NCBI GenBank assembly: GCA_037783415.1
Contig: JAZGTN010000213.1
Span: 1,116,001-1,180,000, forward strand
Source of the DNA: Leptasterias polaris
Taxonomy: Eukaryota > Echinodermata > Asteroidea > Forcipulatida > Asteriidae
Length of the DNA: 64,000 nucleotides
Direction of reading: 5' to 3'
Below the pieces are notes generated by a model, which saw nothing but the letters and a program-made list of their open reading frames with translations, did no database searches and was not told where the DNA came from. Positions 57,201 to 64,000 of this stretch are shown here, piece by piece; the stretch's first letter is position 1, and each line of letters starts with the position of its first letter. The translations under genes and the position numbers were made by a program.

Positions 57201-60200
57201 GAACAGGAATCGTCAAAAGTCTCCATCCAGAGAAACAACACAAATGCAGGAGTCGGAGAACAGAAAAGGTGATACTGCTTACATTTAATTATGGGAGATT
57301 TCAGTTGAGGGATTTGGGGAACCAATTGTTCAACATTGTTTGAGGAAAACCTTTAGTTTGTTGAACTGGTGTCGTAGGGTTCAATAAGTGTATAACACAT
57401 GCCCTTTATTATAATGTGTAAATAGCAAGGTATAAGCATTGTTTCTTTGTTTATTTTTGATGTGTGATCAAGGGTCCCCATTTAGTGTGCCTCCGGATTG
57501 ACGTGCTGGCGCTCTACCAACTGAGCTATCTAGCCCTATATTGGCGGTCTCCCTATCTTGTCAATATCCTTGTTCGGGTTGTCGTTGATTGAAATCCCAC
57601 TCTTTTCAATTTGTCTTTGTTCAACCCAAAATCATAAAAAATTAACACAATAAAAAGCATGGTGATAAGATAGTAAGAAAATATTTGCCGTGTGTGAAAA
57701 TGACCTGCTTCTATGTCCTTTTGTTTCCAGACTCTTGGCTCTTCTTTATGTGGATCTCCTCTCTCTGGATATTCATCCGTAGTTTGATATTTTCCAAGTA
57801 TCGACAGCCAGAACAAGTCACGAATGTCAATGCACATAAAAGTGTGATATTTAATGCACCAGCTAAGAATATAACTTTTAATTACAATCCGAATAATGCA
57901 CCTGGAACAAACGGTAAGGACATCTGGTGTTTTAAAAAGTTGTAAATCTCAGTTATGACTGATTGTGTATTTTATAAAAAGTTAACTTATTTAACCCTTT
58001 GGTGCACATTGCGGTCGCTAGTGACCACCAAAAACACGTTCAATTTGGACTTTTAAAATTTGTCATAACTCAAAAACCATGGTCCCCATACATACCGCCC
58101 GAGTCATTCTGTTGTTTAGAGAAATGGTTGGGCTTTCGTTTGATGTGTCATTCAATAGGGGGCGCTATTGAAAAAAATCAAGAAAAACATGGCCGAACGT
58201 TTCGGGTTTTTTCTTGTGATTTTGCGATAAAAAGCGACTATTATCTCAACATGGCGTCTCGTTTTGGGCCTGGTCAAGCACTGGAATTCCTTGAAAATAT
58301 ATCAGATGATGAGATTCAAGATGTTTCTGATTTAGAAGGCGAAATAAATGATGACATGTGAACGATGGTTATGACACATACGTGAATCGCAATGGAGGCA
58401 ATTGAGTCCGGCGAGAACCTGCGACTATTAGCTCAACGTGTTTACATAAACATGCCGTATAATCCGTTGCCATGGTAAAAACATTGTTTTTTTCATAGTT
58501 TTTTTTCACATTCTGAAAGATTATACCCTTGGCTAAAAAAAATTCCACAGGTTCATATCTGTATCTCAATCAGGTAAAGCACCAAGCACATTATTAAATG
58601 ACTTGCATTATTCATTTTATTTTACACTTAAATCAATAAAATTAATCTGTGCACCAAAGGGTTAAAACAACTTCAGTATAGCCAGATTATATCCAGGGTC
58701 AAACTTTGCAGAACTGCTAATAAAAACAACAATTCTTTGAGCACTGTTATAATTAAAAATCCTACTAATTGCTGAGAAGTATTGACAAGAAAACCCCCCC
58801 CAAACAGACAAGTTGCTCCACCTTCACTTAATACTTCAAAATAAAACTTGACAGTAAGGTTAGTGTGTGAACAGGTCCTGAAAAACTCTCTTCTCAACTC
58901 GCAAAACAAATGTGTATTTGTAAATTTGGAATTTGATTTTCCCCGATGCAGTAGAGCGCATTCATTCATTAATGTTTATAAACATGAAGATTTTTTTGTC
59001 CAGCATTGCAAGTTAGCTAAATTGGCCGCAATGTTGCTTTTCTGTGTCATTGTACAATTTTGTTTTGTTTTATATAGTGCAATAGTTTTTTTGACAAACA
59101 AATTCTTCGAACAAAAGTGCACAACTACAGTCAGAAAGCTTGAAATGGTATCCATGAGTGACCGTATTTTTGTTGTCCTCTTTTTTGAACAGGAGGAAAT
59201 GATGAAACTGATACGACCACTAATCCGCAAAGTTGCAGAGCCAGAGAATCCAAGGCGGCTGATTTGTGTGAAGAAGAGTTGAGGGAAAGGTATATGAACA
59301 AAGATAGCATAGTGCAGATGAATCCATTTTTAACAAAAATGCGTATTCAATGCATTTTTACAGACCTGGTGTTGGAAAGTTATGATGAGGGAGGTGGACC
59401 ACAAGGAGAACGAAGGAATTTAGAGTCTTATGAGGATGTTTTCACCGTAGAGACCACAGAGAATAATCTTATCAATCGAACCATCTTTGAAGGAAAGGCT
59501 GGTCTTGGAAAATCCACCCTTATCAGCAAAATTGTATATGACTGGGCAAAAGAATCGAGCGAAGTACTAACAAAATACAAACTTGTGTTTGCTTTAAAGA
59601 TGCATGCCCTAGAAGAAACGTCAGATTTTATCGAGGCAATTTTTAACCAACTCTTGGCAAAGGATACTAGAGTAGTTGAGACTGATTTGCAGTCTTATAT
59701 CGAAGCTAACCAAGAGAATGTGCTGATTCTCTTGGATGGCTTTGATGAGTTCATGACCACCACCCTAGATAAATCCAAATTTGGTTCTGTGCTTGAAATT
59801 GTAAGTCGAGACAGACTTCGTAAATGCTGTGTAGTAGTAACAACCCGCCCCTCTCAGTATCACACACTTCGCACCGAACTCATTCCAGATACGATGAACC
59901 GTGTTAAGGTTTTGGGATTTCGAAAAGAAGACATAGAGAAGTATGTGAAACGAGTATATCAAAATAACATGGAGAAGGCAAAGGAGCTCTTGCAAAAGAT
60001 TCAATCTTCCAATGTTTTGTCAGAGTTGGCAAAGAGCCCAATGCTACTTCTCATGTTATGTGCTCTGTGGCAAGATTCGTCTTCACTCCCAACAACCTTG
60101 TTTCTTCTTTACATAGATGCATTGAACTATCTATTTCAAAGAAAGGGGAAAAAGGGCATCACAAAAGAGAAAATATCACGTGTTGTAAATGAAATTGGAA

Positions 60201-61825
60201 AGATTGCTTTGGATGGTCTCCTGTCCAAAATCCAGAAACTTTCATTCGCAGAGAATTTGTTTGAGAAGAGTGTACTTGACCTAGCATTAGGAGCAGGTAT
60301 TCTCAACAGTCAGAAGGTTAAAAGGGGAGTAGATTCGCAGAACAGTATACAGTTTCTCCACAAAACTATGCAAGAGTTGTGCGCAGGTCTTTACTTGCAA
60401 AACTTGCTGAAGGAGAGCTTTGATGAGTTTCAAAAGATTCTTAGTCAAATTAAAGGAATGAGCAATCTGTTAAACTTGGACTATCTGCTGCGTTTCTGTT
60501 GTGGTGGCAATGATGAATGCACCAATGCAGTCCAAGCAATCTTGAGGGAAAAGTACCCAGACGATCACAGATTGACCCTCAAGTGTTACTTTGAGAATCA
60601 GTCAAAAGAACCGCCAACCGATGACTTCATCAACTTAGTTGTCACTAGTGAATTGAGCATTGAGAATTATGACAGCGACAGCCTTCTTTCATTTGCATAC
60701 TTTCTTAATCGTGTAATAAGTACAAAGAGCAATAAAGGGGCTGTTTTTCTAGGGAAGGTAGATAAAGTTGTCCTACAAAGTTGCAACTTGGAGAAGTTTA
60801 TTCACAAGTTGTTGCCTCTCATGTCTAAAATGCGTAAACTGTCTGTCTTGAACTTTCAAAACTGCCAAGGTTTGGGCGGTTCAGGCAGTCTTTGGGCTCC
60901 CTACCTGGGAGATATGCAAGAACTAGGCAAACTGAAGTTGCAGTATTGTCAATTGAATGATAATGATGTGAAGCACATTGCGGCCATTGTCACCCTGTTC
61001 AGCTTGGACCTTTCTCACAACGAGAAATTGGGTGGCAAGGCTGAATCATGGGCCCCTTGTTTGGAGGAGATGGAGAACCTTAAGGTTCTGAAGTTGAGGG
61101 ACTGTTCACTAGAGGGTGAAGATGTTAAGGCCCTTGCTGGCATGGTCAAGTTGATCAATTTGCAACTATCTGGTAATGTAAAACTTAGGCTTTCTACAAG
61201 CGAGTGGTCAACGTGTTTACATAGTTTAAAGCATCTGAAGAAATTACGCATGAATGATTGCAATATAGCCACAGAAGATCTGAAATTTATCGCTCGGTCA
61301 TGTAGTGATATGCCAAGTCTGGTAACCTGTTCAGTTGATAATAACGTTCATCCCAAAATGAACTACAAGTTAGAGATTTCTGATGGAACCATGCTACACA
61401 TCAGAGGTTGCTCAGTATCGAATGCAAACCTGGCAGATATCCTGAAAGTTATGAGTAAAAGGAGCGACCTGAAAGAGTTGCATCTCTCAGAATTTGAAAT
61501 ACTTGACCCTGCAGACACCGCCTGGTGTGCACAGTTGCAGCAGTTCAATCTCAAGCGATTGGTGTTTAATAACTTTGGCCTGAGAGGTAAAACAATCAAA
61601 TTCCTTTTTGAGCAGCTCAAAAGTATGCCTGACCTTACAGAGTTGTACCTCAACGGTAACACTGATCTGAAGGGATCGGCAAAAACGTGGTTCCCGTTTT
61701 TGCAGAGGCTGGTACCCCTTAAGAAGCTTGTGTTACAAGACTGCAATTTAACCAGGGAAGATCGGGAACATGTCAACACATACAGTAATTGTGAGGTTGA
61801 CAACGACATTGTACAGTTCAAGTGA
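48202..61825 (+). CDS. NLR-like protein: ubiquitin-like domain - hydrophobic segment - NACHT - leucine-rich repeats (6 exons, 1102 aa)
   Basis: Exons 48202-48338, 49778-49949, 56048-56156, 57194-57268, 57731-57913 and 59193-61825 have GT-AG junctions and matching phases throughout (3309 nt). Residues 52-132 read as a ubiquitin-like fold: 'TIFTLKGILQYQLGIKPEKQ' aligns with TIENVKAKIQDKEGIPPDQ, 'GFSLEYQNIEQDANLEL' with GRTLSDYNIQKESTLHL, ending L-L-G-G. Then come a Lys/Arg linker (133-164), a hydrophobic stretch 166-184 (possible membrane helix or signal anchor) and an Asn-rich beta-prone motif about 200-222. The NACHT ATPase has Walker A 'GKAGLGKST' (326-334), Walker B 'LILLDGFDE' (403-411), 'VVVTTRPS' (439-446) and the winged-helix 'FLHKTMQEL' box (about 613-621). 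RNI-type LRRs run from about 749 to the end. No CARD, PYD or death domain is seen. The ATG context is AAGATGG. AATAAA lies near 62004. It is probably an innate-immune sensor; the ligand is unknown. Confidence 0.87.
48935..49302 (+). mobile_element. TTAA-flanked MITE (family 'AGGCACTGAACACG'), second copy
   Basis: It is bordered by TTAA at 48931-48934 and 49303-49306. The body is nearly identical to 11249-11615, including 'GACTTCTGGCCAGAAGTC', an internal palindrome. It inserted inside an Ala-like SINE: SINE text 'AGTATACAGTGC' stops at its left border, and 'ATACACATCGTGTAGGGT' resumes at its right. Confidence 0.85.
49404..49565 (+). mobile_element. tRNA-derived SINE (Ala-like head)
   Basis: This is the best preserved copy of the family: 'GGGCTAGCTCGGTGGTCTAG', 'GGTCGTGGGTTCGAATCCCA', 'CGAGTGATTTGCCTG', then 'GAGTATACAGTGCTTAATAC'. 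It lies about 210 bp before exon 2 of the NLR-like gene. Confidence 0.75.
51425..54400 (-). mobile_element. 5'-truncated, inactivated non-LTR retrotransposon (CR1-like)
   Basis: Minus-strand pieces in order: endonuclease C-terminus at 53948-54385 ('TSDHLAVQF' with the SDH triad), a linker at 53667-53942, the reverse transcriptase N-terminal half at 53063-53683 ('GKAPGPDGIS', 'SNYRPIALTS'), then 52492-53049 ('GVPQGSVIGPLLFNLF', 'VLFADDVLIY') and a C-terminal part at 52143-52553. Frames shift at about 53945, 53670, 53060 and 52500. The segment that should hold the first catalytic Asp (DFSKAFD-type) between 'RFDAVF' and the downstream part is absent, so the copy cannot encode active enzyme. The 3' UTR runs to an (AAT)n-type tail at 51425-51455. 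It is inserted in the 6.1-kb intron of the NLR-like gene, antisense to it. The endonuclease N-terminus and ORF1 are missing. Confidence 0.88.
54439..55995 (+). mobile_element. TTAA-flanked MITE split by a solo LTR
   Basis: It starts 'AGGCCCTGTACACTATTGG' after TTAA (54435-54438). The body is intact to 'CACTGTCTGTGAT', is interrupted by 1197 bp of LTR, then resumes 'GTGATTATTTTGTCACCTC' to 'CCTGTATAATACCT' before TTAA (55996-55999). Without the insert it is colinear with 12640-12994. Confidence 0.85.
54759..55955. mobile_element. Solo LTR (1197 bp) of an LTR retrotransposon
   Basis: It begins TGTCACAA and ends TTGTGACA, so it has canonical TG...CA ends that are also short inverted repeats. 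An exact 5-bp duplication GTGAT flanks it (54754-54758 and 55956-55960). In the plus direction, 'CCTATAAATG' near 54955 could be a TATA-like box, and 'AAATAAATGG' near 55815 a polyadenylation signal, which suggests plus orientation. There is no internal coding region and no second LTR, as expected after LTR-LTR recombination. The superfamily (Ty3-like or other) cannot be set from the LTR alone. Confidence 0.83.
56400..56665 (-). mobile_element. tRNA-Leu-derived SINE, minus orientation
   Basis: The minus strand reads 'GTGGCAAAGTGGTCAAGCGC', 'TGGGTTCGAGTCATGG', 'ACACTTAACCATTATTGC' and 'GGATGGGATGTAAAGCGG'. This is the head and body of the 8694 family, about 25% shorter at the 3' end. It lies in the intron after exon 3 of the NLR-like gene. 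Confidence 0.72.
57495..57612 (-). mobile_element. tRNA-derived SINE fragment (third family)
   Basis: Read on the minus strand it contains 'AGGGCTAGATAGCTCAGTTGG' in part, then 'GTAGAGCGCCAGCACG', with the 'GACAAGATAGGGAGACCG' leader upstream. It ends about 120 bp before exon 5 of the NLR-like gene. Confidence 0.65.
57995..58661 (+). mobile_element. piggyBac-like deletion derivative keeping a transposase N-terminus
   Basis: The element is bordered by TTAA (57991-57994 and 58662-58665). Terminal inverted repeats are 'CCCTTTGGTGCACA' at the left and 'TGTGCACCAAAGGG' at the right, exact over 14 bases. The plus-strand frame with ATG at 58251 gives 'MASRFGPGQALEFLENISDD' and continues acidic to a stop at 58361 (36 residues). 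This looks like the acidic start of piggyBac transposases, cut off before the DDD catalytic core. An inner inverted word 'GCGGTCGCTAGTGACC' follows the left end. It lies in intron 5 of the NLR-like gene. Confidence 0.78.
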
Positions 61826-62661
61826 AGGTTTGTCTTGTAGAATCAGAAGTCAGGTATGCAGCATATATAACCCATTACAATAATACAAGGTAGTGCAGGG
61901 AGAGGCTGGATACTTCATTGGCAAAACTAATACAAGAATTGAATGCAAGAGGAGATTATGGGGGAGGTCTATTTCAGCATGTAGTAAAATATGCTAATGA
62001 GAAGAGAATAAACATAACAACTTCCAAAAATGTATGGCCATGATTGTGCAGTATTTTACTACTGTGAAATTAATGCTTGTCCTATTTCTACACTTCTTTG
62101 CCAAAATTATAGATGTTACACGCAACACTCGATAAACATCAGGAACCTAAGTTGCATATTGATCACACTCCCATGTTTCATAATGTTACCTTCCCTGGTT
62201 AAAAAATTGCATTAAACTGGTCGAAGCCAGATTTCAAGCTGTATGAACTACTTCAGTTATGATGTAGGGTCTCATCTGTTCCATCGATAGTCTGTAGAAC
62301 ATGTATTGTGGTTTCAGATTTGTTGACTCATTTGGCTTTACATGATCGAGGTCATGTAAATTGTAAGTTTTGTACAGTCGTTGGCTTCAACTGTCTGTTA
62401 CAATGTACATTTTGCTTAGTAGTTTAGTAGACTTTGTTGGTTACCAATTGATTATCAAGCTTTGTAATTGTTTGTACCCATTCGATATTGTTCAGCCAGA
62501 TATATTGGTCAATTGGCCTGAAGTTACAAAGCATTTTCATGCTTAGCCCATGATTCATTAACGTTTACACAAGCCCGTAGCCATATCCACTCAGTTGATT
62601 GACCCTTTTTAAGGATTTGCCATAACTTTTCAGTGACAGTCACAGTGACCAATGCGCCGCA
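61826..62661. other. 3' flank of the NLR-like gene
   Basis: This is probably 3' UTR and downstream sequence. Candidate polyadenylation signals are 'GAATAAAC' near 62005 and several weaker AT-rich words. No further exon or repeat family is evident up to the inverted-repeat element at 62662. Confidence 0.5.
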
Positions 62662-63390
62662 CTTTTGACCGCGTGAGGGCGCTCTCAAAAATATTTCTAT
62701 CACTTCCGGGGGTATAATGCGATTATCGTCTGCTCAGCTCTGTGTACAGTTTTAACATCGGCTGGCGTTCTGTCATCACTTTTACTGTGCTTCAAGGTGG
62801 GTTATAACGGCTCATTTAAAGGTCTTATTGTCCGTAATGGATATGATGTCTGGTTGCAATGTGTTCCAGTCTGTCACTGTTAGGGGGAAGTATTTACTCT
62901 TTGTTTGTGGAGAACAGTTTGTATTCATGGTATTGTACTTGTAGGCCATGCAGTTGCTAGCGTGAATGTGATTGTGTCTGAATTGGCGTGTGACAAGAAC
63001 ACATCCAAGAACCAACGTTTGAGCTGAATAACTAATGCTGCAGTGAGGTCGTCAAGTTGTGCACCTGGGATGTCTTTTTGTCTCGTAATTTTATAGACGG
63101 AAGTGGCAAGACTCCACCACGGTCAGGCTGCCGTCCCGATCCCGGCAGGAAAGTTTTAAATTTACAACCGGTCACACCAATCCAGACACAATCACAGCAA
63201 GGTCTACCAAATGTTCTCCGCAAATAACTAAAAACTAAGAAGCAACTAAAAACTATACCGCACACAGTAAAAGTGATGACAGAACGCCGGCCAATGTTAA
63301 AACTGTACACAGAGCTGAGCAGACGATAAGTGCATTATACCCCCGGAAGTGATATAAATATTTTTGAGAGCGCCCTCACGCGGTCAAAAA
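62662..63390. mobile_element. Long-inverted-repeat element carrying a LINE fragment
   Basis: Arms at 62662-62789 and 63263-63390 are inverted copies of about 128 bp ('TTTTGACCGCGTGAGGGCGC', 'GCTCAGCTCTGTGTACAG', 'TGTCATCACTTTTACTGTG'), with few mismatches. The interior includes a minus-strand stretch (62812-63015) reading 'YFPLTVTDWNTLQPDI', a degenerate CR1-type ORF2 C-terminus, so retrotransposon sequence has been trapped inside the element. No transposase is seen. I could not define a target duplication. Confidence 0.75.
62812..63015 (-). pseudogene. Non-LTR retrotransposon ORF2 C-terminal fragment
   Basis: The 67-residue open stretch ends in the conserved 'KYFPLTVTDWNTLQPDI' signature (usual form: F-P-R-T-x-x-x-W-N-x-L-P). 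Immediate neighbours are the arms of the 62662-63390 element, not LINE sequence. Confidence 0.6.
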
Positions 63391-64000
63391 TACGGAGCGT
63401 TAGCGTGCCACTTCAATAGTCTGCCAACTTTTTCACTGACCCATATTTCAAAGTTTCTGTTTTAACCCCTTGGAGTTGAAATTTGATGCTTTAAGAGCCT
63501 GTGGAGGAAGTGGTTAACATAGCTTGGTGAATCCATGAACTTGCCAGGCCTTTAGACAATGGGGCATAATTGTAACTGTTAATTGTTCTTTAAATTATAC
63601 CTTTCTTTGGTTTTTGGAACCTTTTAAATACTTCAAAGGTGGAAGTGTTTTTGAGATATCACCAGAAACCTAGAGTGTTTATTTCCACGCAGGAAGAATA
63701 ATCCGTAATTGAAATACGCAATCCGAGAAGCGCTTATGCGAGATTTTGCCAGGCATTTGGACAATTTGGCAGAATTGTAACTTGTTCTTAAAAGTATATA
63801 CCTTTGGTTCTTGGAACTGTTGTACTGCTTTAATCATATATAAATGTTGACATACATGCGTTAAAACTAGCCTGTGCAAATTTAGTTTCAAAAGGTAGTA
63901 GTGTTTTTGAGATATCGCCAGTTTGAAATGTTTTTGAATCCCTTTCTCTAAAACCACATTTCTCAGAAAGGGAACTGTTAAAAAAAAATGCTGTACATTA
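63391..64000. other. Non-coding right flank
   Basis: I found no gene. Two loosely similar blocks, about 63525-63670 and 63740-63930, share 'GCCAGGCNTTTGGACAAT', 'TAACTGTTCTT', 'CTTTGGTTNTTGGAAC' and 'TTTTTGAGATATC', which suggests a diverged direct duplication of about 200 bp. Confidence 0.5.

Noticed and set aside
59264..61825. Starting the NLR protein at the first codon of the long open frame
   Set aside because: The codon at 59264 is TTG, not ATG, and the frame continues upstream to a splice acceptor at 59191-59192 that joins phase-matched exons.

Overview
The window is intron-rich, repeat-rich eukaryotic nuclear DNA, and most likely comes from an echinoderm, probably a sea star. Four spliced protein-coding genes carry vertebrate-like intron/exon structures with GT-AG boundaries. 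Almost everything between and inside them is short interspersed DNA: tRNA-derived SINEs, many copies of TTAA-flanked non-autonomous elements, and long inverted-repeat elements. The sea-star assignment rests on my recollection of these SINE and MITE families and on the gene types, not on a search.

Layout. 1-7.5 kb: AT-rich non-coding DNA with one long-inverted-repeat element. 7.5-15.4 kb, minus strand: an eight-exon gene for a mitochondrial RNA pseudouridine synthase-like protein (RPUSD3 type, 383 residues). 15.4-16.4 kb: a short probable two-way promoter. 16.4-19.2 kb, plus strand: LLPH, a small basic nucleolar protein, in three coding exons. 19.3-27.9 kb: intergenic repeats, including a TA-flanked DNA transposon remnant. 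27.9-45.0 kb, minus strand: a secreted or cell-surface von Willebrand A/Cache protein of the calcium-channel alpha2/delta - CACHD1 superfamily. It has eleven recognised exons and at least one N-terminal exon I could not place. 45.0-48.2 kb: a head-to-head intergenic gap. 48.2-61.8 kb, plus strand: a six-exon NLR-type gene of 1102 residues. Its order is ubiquitin-like domain, basic linker, hydrophobic segment, Asn-rich beta-prone motif, NACHT ATPase, leucine-rich repeats. 61.8-64 kb: 3' flank and a long-inverted-repeat element.

The most interesting object is the NLR gene. The large NACHT-LRR exon is easy to see, but phase-matched upstream exons add an N-terminal ubiquitin-like fold ending in Gly-Gly and a possible membrane segment, with no death-fold domain visible. 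Its third intron... counted from exon 2 to exon 3, a 6.1 kb intron that splits the ubiquitin-like domain... has collected a 5'-truncated LINE and a solo LTR inserted inside a TTAA-type MITE. Its fifth intron holds an internally deleted piggyBac-like copy that still keeps a transposase-like N-terminus. Other notable points are an RPUSD3 that seems to keep the catalytic aspartate, a short alpha2/delta-like protein with a GPI-like tail, a 130-bp tandem array carrying an ETS-like site in each unit, and a Mutator-like foldback with a perfect 9-bp target duplication. Repeat boundaries are by eye unless a target duplication is stated.
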